This document shows, piece after piece, positions 1 to 6,339 of a stretch of 9,856 nucleotides of DNA. Source of the stretch: Asaia bogorensis. Lineage in GTDB: Bacteria; Pseudomonadota; Alphaproteobacteria; Acetobacterales; Acetobacteraceae. The notes under the pieces are model-generated. The model was given only the letters and a program-made list of their open reading frames with translations, did not search any database and was not told where the DNA came from. Position numbers and translations under genes: made by a program. The DNA lies in NCBI GenBank assembly GCA_945871455.1, contig CAMBXJ010000116.1, positions 1 to 9,856 on the forward strand, in the 5' to 3' direction. The first letter of the stretch is position 1. The number at the start of each line of letters is the position of its first letter.

Positions 1-383
1 ATCTGGCTGGTTTCCAGCCGCCAACCATCCGGGTGAATGGAGACGACGACGGCCAGTCTGGCGCGGTTTATCCGACGGATCGCCTCGATCAACGTGCGCA
101 GGATGGCGGGGTCTTCTGTCAAAGCCGGGTCCACCGCCAATCGGACGAATCCGAACCCCGCCTGCCGCAGATCGCCGATGGCCCGATCGCCCATATAGGC
201 GCGCAATGCCGCCGGATCGCGGCTGGCCGGGTAGCGGAACCAGGCGGTGATGTTGATCCCCTGGCGCAGGGCCGCGACGCGTGCGTCCGGCGGGCGCGCC
301 TGGGCCGATGGCGCGACGCATTGCCAGACCAGCAGCAGGCCCACGCACCAGAGCATCAGGCGCGGCAGGAACCCACGTGGCAT
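1..383 (-). CDS. Secreted GH5-type glycoside hydrolase (cellulase-like), N-terminal part only
   Basis: The frame is open from ATG at 383 to the left edge: 127 codons plus 2 bases, with no stop. Residues 1-29 form a classic Sec signal peptide: basic MPRGFLPR, hydrophobic LMLWCVGLLLVW, and a cleavage motif APSAQA. The mature part has RQGINITAWF (about 40-49), FGFVRLAVDP (77-86) and LAVVVSIHPDGW (110-121). This spacing matches the first three beta strands of the GH5 TIM barrel, with the usual His-Asp after strand 3. The catalytic glutamates would lie beyond the edge. GH5 enzymes cleave beta-1,4-glucans or related polysaccharides outside the cytoplasm; the substrate cannot be told here. The start is uncertain. 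Seven further in-frame ATGs exist upstream at 398, 413, 428, 443, 458, 473 and 491, after a TAG. Using them would add repeated MPPLA pentapeptides before the signal peptide. I chose 383 because it gives a normal signal peptide; no good ribosome binding site decides it. Confidence 0.72.
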   Translation of the reverse strand, partial: MPRGFLPRLMLWCVGLLLVWQCVAPSAQARPPDARVAALRQGINITAWFRYPASRDPAALRAYMGDRAIGDLRQAGFGFVRLAVDPALTEDPAILRTLIEAIRRINRARLAVVVSIHPDGWRLETSQ

Positions 384-480
384 CGCCAATGGTGGCATTG
401 CCGAGGGCGGCATCGCCAATGGCGGCATCGCCAATGGTGGCATCGCCAATGGTGGCATCGTCGGTGGCGGCATTGTCGGT
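376..480. repeat. Seven-unit 15-bp tandem repeat spanning the GH5 start
   Basis: Seven contiguous 15-bp units tile 376-390, 391-405, 406-420, 421-435, 436-450, 451-465 and 466-480. The plus-strand consensus is GGYGGCATYGCCAAT. Units 406-420 and 421-435 are identical, as are the last 14 bases of several others. The edge units diverge: CGT at the start of the first, GAG at the end of the second, GTCGGT at the end of the last two. On the minus strand every unit carries an ATG and reads M-P-P-L-A, in frame with the GH5 gene. On the plus strand it reads G-G-I-A-N. The first unit contains the chosen GH5 start at 383, so the array is both leader and coding start. There are no spacers, so it is not CRISPR-like. 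Confidence 0.93.
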
Positions 481-531
481 CCGTTAAACATTTGTCGCTA
501 CGCAAGCGTTTGCCACAACCGGGCTGAATCT

Positions 532-2058
532 TTGGTTAAGACCGCCGCCGAATCGCGTGCCTGCCTGGGTGTCCTGCTGCTGTCCGCCGGGGTGCTGGTG
601 ACGGCCGCCTGGCTGCGTGGTCCCGAATACGATGAGCAGTACACGCTGTTCCTCACGGCGGGGACACCGCGGCCGATCTGGCCACGGACGGTGTTCCCGG
701 CCGGTCTGGTTCATGCCGTCCAATCCGGGCACACCGATATCGGTACGATCGCCCGCGACCTGCGCACCACCGACGTGCATCCGCCGCTGTATTTCTGGCT
801 GGCCTGGCTTTGGCGCCGGATGGCCGGCGATGGTCTGTTCGGTCTTCGCCTGCTCTCCGTCCTGCTGAGTCTAGGCGCGCTTGGCATGGTCGGGGTGATC
901 GCTCGCCGTCTGTCGGTGCGGCCTGCTCTGGCAATGCTGCTGACATTGGGGTGCTACGGCTTTGCCTATACCGGCGTGATCGCGCGGGGGTTCATGCTGG
1001 CCCAGTTTCTGGTGCTGGCCGGGCTTGCGGTGTTGCTGTCCCGGCGCGAGATCGGGATCGGGCTGGTGGCCGGTCTGCTGTTTGGCGCCGCCACCATGGC
1101 CAATTATCTGGCTGTCTTCGTGCCGGTTGGCATTTGGATCCTGATCGCGGTGCGCCTGGCGCGGGACCGCGGTCCCGGTGTCTTCCGGTTCCGCCATCCC
1201 ATCGTCCTCCTCCCGTTGGGCATGGCCCCCTTCCTGCTCGCCGACCTCTCCTTCTTCATTGCCCAGCGCCATGCTCGGCCTGACCAATTCCCGCCGTTCG
1301 AATGGTTGCCCAGTCTGAGCCGGCTCGGTCGCTATGCCGCGGCGAACCTGCTCGGCGGCTTGCCCCAATATGTCCCCCAGTATGCCGGTCCCGCCATGCG
1401 GTTATCGGTTGCCGCCGTTCTGGGACTGATTCTCCTGTCCGGCGTGGGGCTGGTGGCATGGCGATGGCGGCGGATCGCCGAACCCGCCATGCGGTGGCTG
1501 TTGCTGGCGGCGGCCGTGGCACCGCCGATCGGCTTGCTGGGATTGGGACTGGCGTTCGACAACACGCCCATCGAGTTGCGCTATCTGAGCTTTTCCGTCC
1601 CCTTCGTTGCTTTGCTGCTGGCCGGCGCGCTGGGCTCTCTGCCCGCTTCGTCCCGGATGGCGTTGACTGTCCCGTTGGTCGCGATCCAGTGCCTGGCGCT
1701 GACGGGCATGGCCAGCCGCATTGAAACCATGCAGCCCGCCCGGCACACGGCGCTCGCCGCGACACAACTGGCCTATGACGCGGTCGTGCTGCTGCCGCGC
1801 GGCAATGACGGTGTCGGCATCGTCGGCGCCTTCGCGCGGGAGATGCCGCCGGACACCCCCCTGTTGCTGATCGAAGCAGGCACCGTCGGTGCCCGGATCG
1901 CTGGTCTGCGCCGGGTAGCGCTGGCCGCCCTGGAGCAGGACGATTCCAGCCGCCTGGCCGTGGCCGACGCCCGGATGGTTCTGGCTGGCCCGTGCTGGCG
2001 TCTGATCGCCGAGGGTTTCGATCTGAGTGTCCACGAACGCCACTGCGAGGCGGACTGA
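532..2058 (+). CDS. GT39/PMT_2-type polytopic membrane glycosyltransferase (ArnT-like superfamily)
   Basis: This is a 508-residue, strongly hydrophobic protein of the GT-C fold. It has a first membrane helix at about residues 12-27 and many later Leu/Val/Ala-rich segments. The first outer loop carries EYDEQY (32-37), the acidic pair expected for catalysis in this superfamily. DVHPPLYFW (81-89) matches the HPPLY motif typical of PMT_2/ArnT-type enzymes. Such enzymes move a sugar from a polyprenyl-phosphate donor to a lipid, glycan or protein on the outer face of the inner membrane; the acceptor is unknown. I start it at TTG 532 (MVKTAAES), just before the first helix. The frame is open back to an ATG at 247, but that extension crosses the 15-bp repeats and the opposite-strand GH5 gene. 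The ribosome binding site is weak. The C-terminal third after about residue 400 is less hydrophobic and probably periplasmic. It is divergent from the GH5 gene. Confidence 0.8.
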   Translation: MVKTAAESRACLGVLLLSAGVLVTAAWLRGPEYDEQYTLFLTAGTPRPIWPRTVFPAGLVHAVQSGHTDIGTIARDLRTTDVHPPLYFWLAWLWRRMAGDGLFGLRLLSVLLSLGALGMVGVIARRLSVRPALAMLLTLGCYGFAYTGVIARGFMLAQFLVLAGLAVLLSRREIGIGLVAGLLFGAATMANYLAVFVPVGIWILIAVRLARDRGPGVFRFRHPIVLLPLGMAPFLLADLSFFIAQRHARPDQFPPFEWLPSLSRLGRYAAANLLGGLPQYVPQYAGPAMRLSVAAVLGLILLSGVGLVAWRWRRIAEPAMRWLLLAAAVAPPIGLLGLGLAFDNTPIELRYLSFSVPFVALLLAGALGSLPASSRMALTVPLVAIQCLALTGMASRIETMQPARHTALAATQLAYDAVVLLPRGNDGVGIVGAFAREMPPDTPLLLIEAGTVGARIAGLRRVALAALEQDDSSRLAVADARMVLAGPCWRLIAEGFDLSVHERHCEAD

Positions 2059-2061
2059 ACC

Positions 2062-2076
2062 CGCGTATTGCACGCG
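2062..2076 (+). terminator. Small hairpin after the glycosyltransferase
   Basis: A perfect 5-bp inverted repeat, CGCGT(ATTGC)ACGCG, begins 4 bases after the stop at 2058. There is no U-tract, so Rho-independent termination is doubtful. It could protect the mRNA end or be chance in GC-rich DNA. Confidence 0.22.
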
Positions 2077-2342
2077 ACGACCCCAATGCGGGCACCGTCC
2101 CGGCGTGGATCGGACCGCATCGCACCGTCCGGGGATGGCGCGCGGCGCGAAACGGCGCCAGGATGATGAAAGAAAGACAACGCCGCGTCCAGGACCCTGT
2201 CTTGCCAGTTCCCCAGCCAATTTCCATGCCCATCCGCACGCCAGCTCGAACCCGGATCGTGCCCGGCATCAGGCATTCGCCTGGCTCGCCGAACCCGCGA
2301 CATGACGCGGCACGCAAGCCGCGATCCGGAGCCTAGATCGCG
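2077..2342. other. Intergenic stretch upstream of the exporter pair
   Basis: I see no supportable gene here. In particular there is no HlyD/EmrA-type adaptor remnant in any frame, although one often precedes an EmrB-type exporter. The translations are rich in Arg and Pro without domain character. The stretch presumably holds the promoter for the exporters. Directly before the ATG at 2343 there is a GGAG about 11 bases upstream, which could serve as a ribosome binding site. I could not identify a convincing -35/-10 pair. Confidence 0.4.
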
Positions 2343-3860
2343 ATGTCCGACGACGTTCACGTTCCGCATCGCCGGCTGATCACTGCCTCTACGATGTTGG
2401 CGATGTTCATGCAGGTGCTGGACACCTCCATCTGCGTTGTCGCGCTGCCCTATATGCAGGGCAGCCTGTCGGCCAGCGCCGAGGAGATCAACTGGGTCCT
2501 GACCTCCAGCGTCATCGCCGCCGCGATCATGACGGCGCCGGTCGGCTGGATGGCGCAGCGCTTCGGGCGCAAGAAGCTGTTCCTGTTCTGCCTGATCGGA
2601 TTCATCGCCGCGTCCATGGCGTGCGGTCTGGCGCAAACCCTGGAGCAGTTGATCGTGTGCCGCTTGCTGCAAGGCATGAGCGGCGCCGGCATCGCGCCGC
2701 TGTCGCAGGCGACCATGCTGGACATCTACCCGTTTTCGCGTCGAGCCCAGGCCATGGCGCTGTTTTCGATGGGCGTGACGATGGGGCCGATGGTGGGACC
2801 GACCCTGGGCGGCTACCTGACCGACACGTTCAGTTGGCGCTGGGTGTTCTACGTCAACGTGCCGTTCGGGATCATCGCCGTCACCGGCCTGATCCTGTTC
2901 ATGCCGAGCGCGCCGGCGCGTCCGGGTTTGAAGTTCAGTTGGTACGGGTTCGGCATGCTGGCGATCGCGGTTGCCTGCCTGCAAATGGTGCTCGACCGAG
3001 GCCAGATCCTGGACTGGTTCACCTCCGGGCAGATCGTCACCCTGGCGGTGATCGCCGGGCTGGCCTTCTATCTGTTCGTCGTGCACATGTGCATGGCGGA
3101 CAAGCCTTTCCTGCCGACGGCGCTGTTCAAGGACCGCAATTTCGCGTCTGCCATCATCATGGTGTTCTGCGTGTCGGCGATCCTTCAGGCGTCCAGTGCG
3201 TTGCTGGCGCCCTATCTGCAAAAGCTCGCGGGCCTGCCGCCGCAGGATGCCGGCTGGGCGATGGCTCCGCGCGGCATCGGCACCATGATCTCCATGTTCG
3301 TGGCCAGCCGCCTGGGCATGCGCGTCGATCAGCGCAAGATCATGGCGATCGGCCTGCTGATCCTGGCGGCCGGGCTGTGGGACATGAGCACCTGGACCCC
3401 GTCGGTCACCGGCGACCGCATGGCGTTCGTGCTGATGTTGCAGGGATTGTCGGTCGGGCTGGTGTTCAATCCAATGACCGTCATGGCCTATACCACCTTG
3501 CCGTCGCAGTATCGCGGGGAGGCGACGGCCGTGCAGTCCCTGGCCCGCAATATCGGATCGGCGATCGGCATTTCGGTGATGACATTCACCCTGACCCGGG
3601 GCTTTCAGACCAACCATGCGGCGATCTCCGCCGGGATCACTCCGTTCGACCGGCTGTTGCAGGGCAACGATCCGGCCGCGGTCCTGCTGGACCCCACCAC
3701 GCGACAAGGCGCGGTGCTGCTGGACCAGATGATCAACTACCAGGCGCAGATCATCTCCTATAGCAACGACTTCCGCCTGATGATGCTGATTGCCCTGCCG
3801 CCCTTGCTGCTGTTGATGCTGATGCGCCGCCATGTCCGCCCTGGCGAACACAGGGTCTGA
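2343..3860 (+). CDS. DHA2-family MFS multidrug exporter (EmrB/QacA type), copy 1
   Basis: This is a 505-residue protein, the usual length for a 14-helix DHA2 drug:H+ antiporter in the inner membrane. Visible hallmarks are LDTSICVVALP in helix 1 (D27, the DHA2 motif D1), motif A GWMAQRFGRKK (68-78), motif B starting at R107 (RLLQGMSGAG), and motif C GPMVGPTLGG (148-157). The latter is followed by the DHA2 signature SWRWVFYVNVPFG (164-176). DFRLMMLIALPPLLLLMLMRR near the C-terminus is the last helix. It should export hydrophobic or amphipathic compounds using the proton gradient; the substrate is unknown. A related gene starts 6 bp after its stop and the two are almost certainly co-transcribed. 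EmrB-like exporters of Gram-negatives usually work with an EmrA/HlyD adaptor and TolC; neither is in the window. It could also export a metabolite rather than a drug. Confidence 0.92.
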   Translation: MSDDVHVPHRRLITASTMLAMFMQVLDTSICVVALPYMQGSLSASAEEINWVLTSSVIAAAIMTAPVGWMAQRFGRKKLFLFCLIGFIAASMACGLAQTLEQLIVCRLLQGMSGAGIAPLSQATMLDIYPFSRRAQAMALFSMGVTMGPMVGPTLGGYLTDTFSWRWVFYVNVPFGIIAVTGLILFMPSAPARPGLKFSWYGFGMLAIAVACLQMVLDRGQILDWFTSGQIVTLAVIAGLAFYLFVVHMCMADKPFLPTALFKDRNFASAIIMVFCVSAILQASSALLAPYLQKLAGLPPQDAGWAMAPRGIGTMISMFVASRLGMRVDQRKIMAIGLLILAAGLWDMSTWTPSVTGDRMAFVLMLQGLSVGLVFNPMTVMAYTTLPSQYRGEATAVQSLARNIGSAIGISVMTFTLTRGFQTNHAAISAGITPFDRLLQGNDPAAVLLDPTTRQGAVLLDQMINYQAQIISYSNDFRLMMLIALPPLLLLMLMRRHVRPGEHRV

Positions 3861-3866
3861 CCCGCC

Positions 3867-5372
3867 ATGTCGGATACCAAGATCGTCCCGCATCGACGCC
3901 TGATTACCGCATCGGTCATGCTGGCGATGTTCATCCAGACCCTGGATTCCACGATCTGCATCGTCGCCCTGCCCTATATCCAGGGCAGCATGTCCGCCAG
4001 CGCCGAGGAAATCTCCTGGGTTCTGACCTCCTATGTCATCGCGGCGGCCATCTTTACCGCGCCGGTGGGCTGGATGGCGCAGCGGTTCGGACGCAAGAAG
4101 CTGTTCCTGATCTGCCTGGGCGGGTTCCTGACCATGTCCATGCTCAGCGGGGCGTCGCAGTCGCTGGAGCAACTGATCGCATTCCGGCTGTTGCAGGGCA
4201 TGTTCGGGGCCGCGCTGGCGCCCTTGTGCCAGGCGACGATGCTGGACATCTACCCGTTCGCCCAGCGCGCTCAGGCAATGGCGATCTTCGCCATGGGGAT
4301 CACCATGGGGCCGATCATGGGTCCCACATTGGGGGGTTACCTGACAGATGCCTATAACTGGCGCTGGGTGTTCTATGTGAACATCGCCCCGGGGCTGCTG
4401 GCCTTCCTGGGTGTTCTGATCTTTCTGCCCAAGGTGGCGCCTCGGACGGCGTTGAAATTCAGTTGGTACGGGTTCGCCATGCTGGGGATGGCGGCCGCCA
4501 TGTTCCAGTTGATGCTGGATCGCGGCCAGACCCAGGACTGGTTCACATCGACGGAGATCATCGCCGAGGCGACCATCGCCGGCCTGTGCTTCTATCTGTT
4601 CGTCGTGCACATGTTCACCGCCGACAAGCCGTTCCTGCCGCCGGCCCTGTTCAAGGACCGCAACTTCTTCGCCGGCATCGTCATGGTGTCCTGCGTGTCG
4701 TCGGTGATGCTGGCGACCGCCTCGCTGATGGCGCCCTTCCTGCAACAGCTTGGCAAATATCCAGTGCTGGATTCCGGCATCGCCATGGCACCCCGCGGCT
4801 TCGGCACCATGGTCGCCATGTTCGTGGCCAGTTGGCTGGGCATGCGGGTCGATCAGCGCAAGATCATGGCGGTCGGGCTGCTGTCCCTGGGATCGATGAT
4901 GCTGATCATGAGCACCTGGACCCCGGAAGTGGGCCAGTTCGAGATGATGACGGTGCTGTTCGGCCAGGGGTTTTCCATCGGGCTGGTGTTCAACCCGATG
5001 ACGGTGATGGCCTACACCACCCTGTCCCCAAACCTGCGGCCGGAGGCGACGTCCGTGCAGTCCCTGGCCCGGAATCTGGGGTCGGCGATCGGGATTTCCG
5101 TGACGACCTTTACCCTGTCACGCGGCACGCAGACGACCCATGCCGATATCGCCGCCGGGATCACCCCGTTCGAGCGCGCCCTGCCCGGGGCGGACCATGT
5201 GGCCCGCATCCTGGACCCGGCGACGGCGCATGGCGCCGCGCTGCTGGACCAGATGGTGACCTACCAGGCGAAGATCATCGCGTATAACAACGACTTCCGC
5301 CTGATGGCGCTGACCGTGATCCCGCCGCTGATCCTGCTGCTGTTCATGCGGCGGGCGGCGAAACCGGCGTAG
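3867..5372 (+). CDS. DHA2-family MFS multidrug exporter (EmrB/QacA type), copy 2
   Basis: This 501-residue protein is a close paralogue of the preceding gene. By eye, about 91 of the first 120 residues are identical without gaps, and the likeness runs to the C-terminus. It keeps the same hallmarks at the same positions: D27 in helix 1 (LDSTICIVALP), motif A GWMAQRFGRKK (68-78), RLLQGMFGAA from R107, and GPIMGPTLGG at 148-157 followed by WRWVFYVNIAPG. It begins 6 bp after the stop of copy 1, with an AGGG inside the end of that gene as the probable ribosome binding site, so translation may be coupled. Differences cluster in helices (for example residues 82-97 and 178-195), as expected if the copies differ in substrate. 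The pair looks like an old tandem duplication in which both copies stayed intact, not a recent one. Confidence 0.92.
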   Translation: MSDTKIVPHRRLITASVMLAMFIQTLDSTICIVALPYIQGSMSASAEEISWVLTSYVIAAAIFTAPVGWMAQRFGRKKLFLICLGGFLTMSMLSGASQSLEQLIAFRLLQGMFGAALAPLCQATMLDIYPFAQRAQAMAIFAMGITMGPIMGPTLGGYLTDAYNWRWVFYVNIAPGLLAFLGVLIFLPKVAPRTALKFSWYGFAMLGMAAAMFQLMLDRGQTQDWFTSTEIIAEATIAGLCFYLFVVHMFTADKPFLPPALFKDRNFFAGIVMVSCVSSVMLATASLMAPFLQQLGKYPVLDSGIAMAPRGFGTMVAMFVASWLGMRVDQRKIMAVGLLSLGSMMLIMSTWTPEVGQFEMMTVLFGQGFSIGLVFNPMTVMAYTTLSPNLRPEATSVQSLARNLGSAIGISVTTFTLSRGTQTTHADIAAGITPFERALPGADHVARILDPATAHGAALLDQMVTYQAKIIAYNNDFRLMALTVIPPLILLLFMRRAAKPA

Positions 5373-5379
5373 GCGGTGC

Positions 5380-5397
5380 AGGCTCCCTGGGGAGCCT
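5380..5397. terminator. Hairpin between converging genes
   Basis: A perfect 7-bp stem with a 4-base loop, AGGCTCC(CTGG)GGAGCCT, sits 8 bases after the exporter stop and 13 bases beyond the end of the converging GNAT gene. It is well placed to act as a terminator for either direction. No clear T-run follows on either strand, so its efficiency is uncertain. Confidence 0.5.
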
Positions 5398-5410
5398 CCC
5401 CGCCGCGTGT

Positions 5411-5917
5411 TCAGAAGCCGTTGCGCTCCAAATCCACGATGCGGACGATCATGCCGCGTCCCGGGTCGAACGGAAGGTCTTCGAACCCGAAGCGCCGATA
5501 GAACGCGCGCACCCCGTCGTCGATCGGATGGGTCAGAACGCCGAAGCATCCGACCTCCCGCGATAGCCGCAGCGACGTGGTCAGCGCGAACCACACCAGC
5601 GAGCGCGCATGCCCCTGCCCGTGGTAACGCCGATCGATTGCGAGTTGCCCCAACAGGATGGCAGGCAGCGGGCTGGGTTGATTGCGCTGGGCGGGCTTCG
5701 GAAGAAACGCGCGCTCGATCTGGGCCGAGCAGAGGGACACATAGCCGACGGTTTCCCCGATTTCGGCGTCGCGGATGACGCTGGTGCGGGACGCCCCGGT
5801 CTGCTGGTTGCGCCAGGCGTGGCGTCGGAACCACTGGTTCAGGGCTTCCTTGCCGCAGTCGAACGCATCCCGGTCATCGGTGGAGAGCAGAGGGCTAGGT
5901 GGCGTCAGTCCTGCCAT
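5411..5917 (-). CDS. GNAT acetyltransferase toxin of a TacAT-type toxin-antitoxin module
   Basis: The product is 168 residues, the usual length of TacT/AtaT-type toxins. These acetylate the amino group of charged aminoacyl-tRNA and so block translation. The N-terminal part has FDCGKEALNQWFRRHA (19-34) and NQQTGASRTSVI (38-49), both characteristic of this toxin branch. Acetyl-CoA binding motif A is at about 88-107, with the pyrophosphate loop RRYHGQGHA (96-104). The C-terminal AFYRRFGFE (138-146) carries Y140, at the place of the catalytic tyrosine of TacT. The start codon overlaps the end of the antitoxin gene by 13 bp, so the two are translationally coupled. All key residues I can place are present, so an active toxin is expected. 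The tRNA target cannot be read from the sequence. Confidence 0.88.
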   Translation of the reverse strand: MAGLTPPSPLLSTDDRDAFDCGKEALNQWFRRHAWRNQQTGASRTSVIRDAEIGETVGYVSLCSAQIERAFLPKPAQRNQPSPLPAILLGQLAIDRRYHGQGHARSLVWFALTTSLRLSREVGCFGVLTHPIDDGVRAFYRRFGFEDLPFDPGRGMIVRIVDLERNGF

Positions 5918-6174
5918 GTCGGACGGGTCGCCGCCAGGTCGCGCAAGGCGGGCACGGATTTCGCCGGTTCCCGTGTCCAGGCTTCGAATTTGTCCCAGTC
6001 AGCCGCGGGAATCGTCACCAGCCGTCGGTCGAGCACTTCGAGTTCCGCGGCTTCGAGCGCCTTGCGTCGGATGAAATCGCTCAGGCTGGCGTTGGCCTGT
6101 CGCGCCGCGGCTTCAAGCAGCAGACGCTCGTCTGGGCGGACGCGGACACTGACGGGGGGATTGAGCGACGACAT
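5905..6174 (-). CDS. DUF1778 (TacA-like) ribbon-helix-helix antitoxin
   Basis: The product is 89 residues from ATG at 6174. Residues 8-15 (VSVRVRPD) form the DNA-binding beta strand of a ribbon-helix-helix fold. The next two helices cover about 16-47, including SLSDFIRRKALEAA (30-43). The tail (50-89; RLVTIPAADWDKFEAW, then ALRDLAATRPTWQD) is the segment that in this family wraps the GNAT toxin and masks its active site. It should neutralise the overlapping downstream toxin and repress their shared promoter. A longer frame exists upstream (for example ATG at 6210), but that would make the palindrome at 6196-6212 coding and adds sequence that DUF1778 proteins lack. The ribosome binding site is weak. 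Confidence 0.87.
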   Translation of the reverse strand: MSSLNPPVSVRVRPDERLLLEAAARQANASLSDFIRRKALEAAELEVLDRRLVTIPAADWDKFEAWTREPAKSVPALRDLAATRPTWQD

Positions 6175-6195
6175 TGCGATGGAACCCGGTGATTG

Positions 6196-6212
6196 GTATG
6201 ACAATGACATAC
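6196..6212 (-). promoter_or_regulatory. Probable operator of the TacAT-type module
   Basis: This is a perfect 5-bp inverted repeat with a 7-base centre, GTATG(ACAATGA)CATAC. It lies 21 bases upstream of the antitoxin start in a locally AT-richer patch. It also contains the direct repeat ATGACA-ATGACA. Ribbon-helix-helix antitoxins bind such short symmetric or repeated sites and autorepress. A TTGACG on the minus strand at 6230-6225 could be a -35 box, which would put the palindrome over the -10 region; no good -10 is evident. Binding by this antitoxin is inference. Confidence 0.5.
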
Positions 6213-6296
6213 AAGGCGCGGCCGCGTCAACGTCCACGATCCCGGCGCCGTGCGTGTTCGGGGCCATCATGGTTCCGAACGCGCACATGAAGCGGG

Positions 6297-6316
6297 GCGA
6301 CCGCGGCGCCGGTCGC
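6297..6316 (-). terminator. Hairpin downstream of the dehydrogenase
   Basis: A perfect 7-bp stem with a 6-base loop, GCGACCG(CGGCGC)CGGTCGC, begins 23 bases beyond the dehydrogenase stop and lies before the TacAT-type promoter region. There is no T-run on the minus strand. It may still insulate the toxin-antitoxin module from read-through. Confidence 0.35.
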
Positions 6317-6339
6317 GCGGACCGGTTGCCCGCCCGCCA

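Noticed and set aside
376..480. Possible CRISPR array
   Set aside because: Units are contiguous 15-mers without spacers, so this is a simple tandem repeat. The same holds for 7707-7794 and 9790-9831.
500..509. ACGCAAGCGT inverted repeat between the divergent GH5 and glycosyltransferase genes, considered as an operator
   Set aside because: The arms are only 4 bp and do not extend; such a match is expected by chance in GC-rich DNA.
1992..2336. A 114-codon plus-strand frame in the gap before the exporters
   Set aside because: It begins inside the glycosyltransferase gene, is Arg/Pro-rich, and shows no family likeness or ribosome binding site. I treat the gap as non-coding.
1773..4745. A 990-codon minus-strand open frame opposite the glycosyltransferase end and the two exporters
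   Set aside because: Its product is a low-complexity His/Gln/Arg/Asp-rich string without domains, antisense to two well-supported membrane protein genes. High GC at third codon positions explains the absence of stops.
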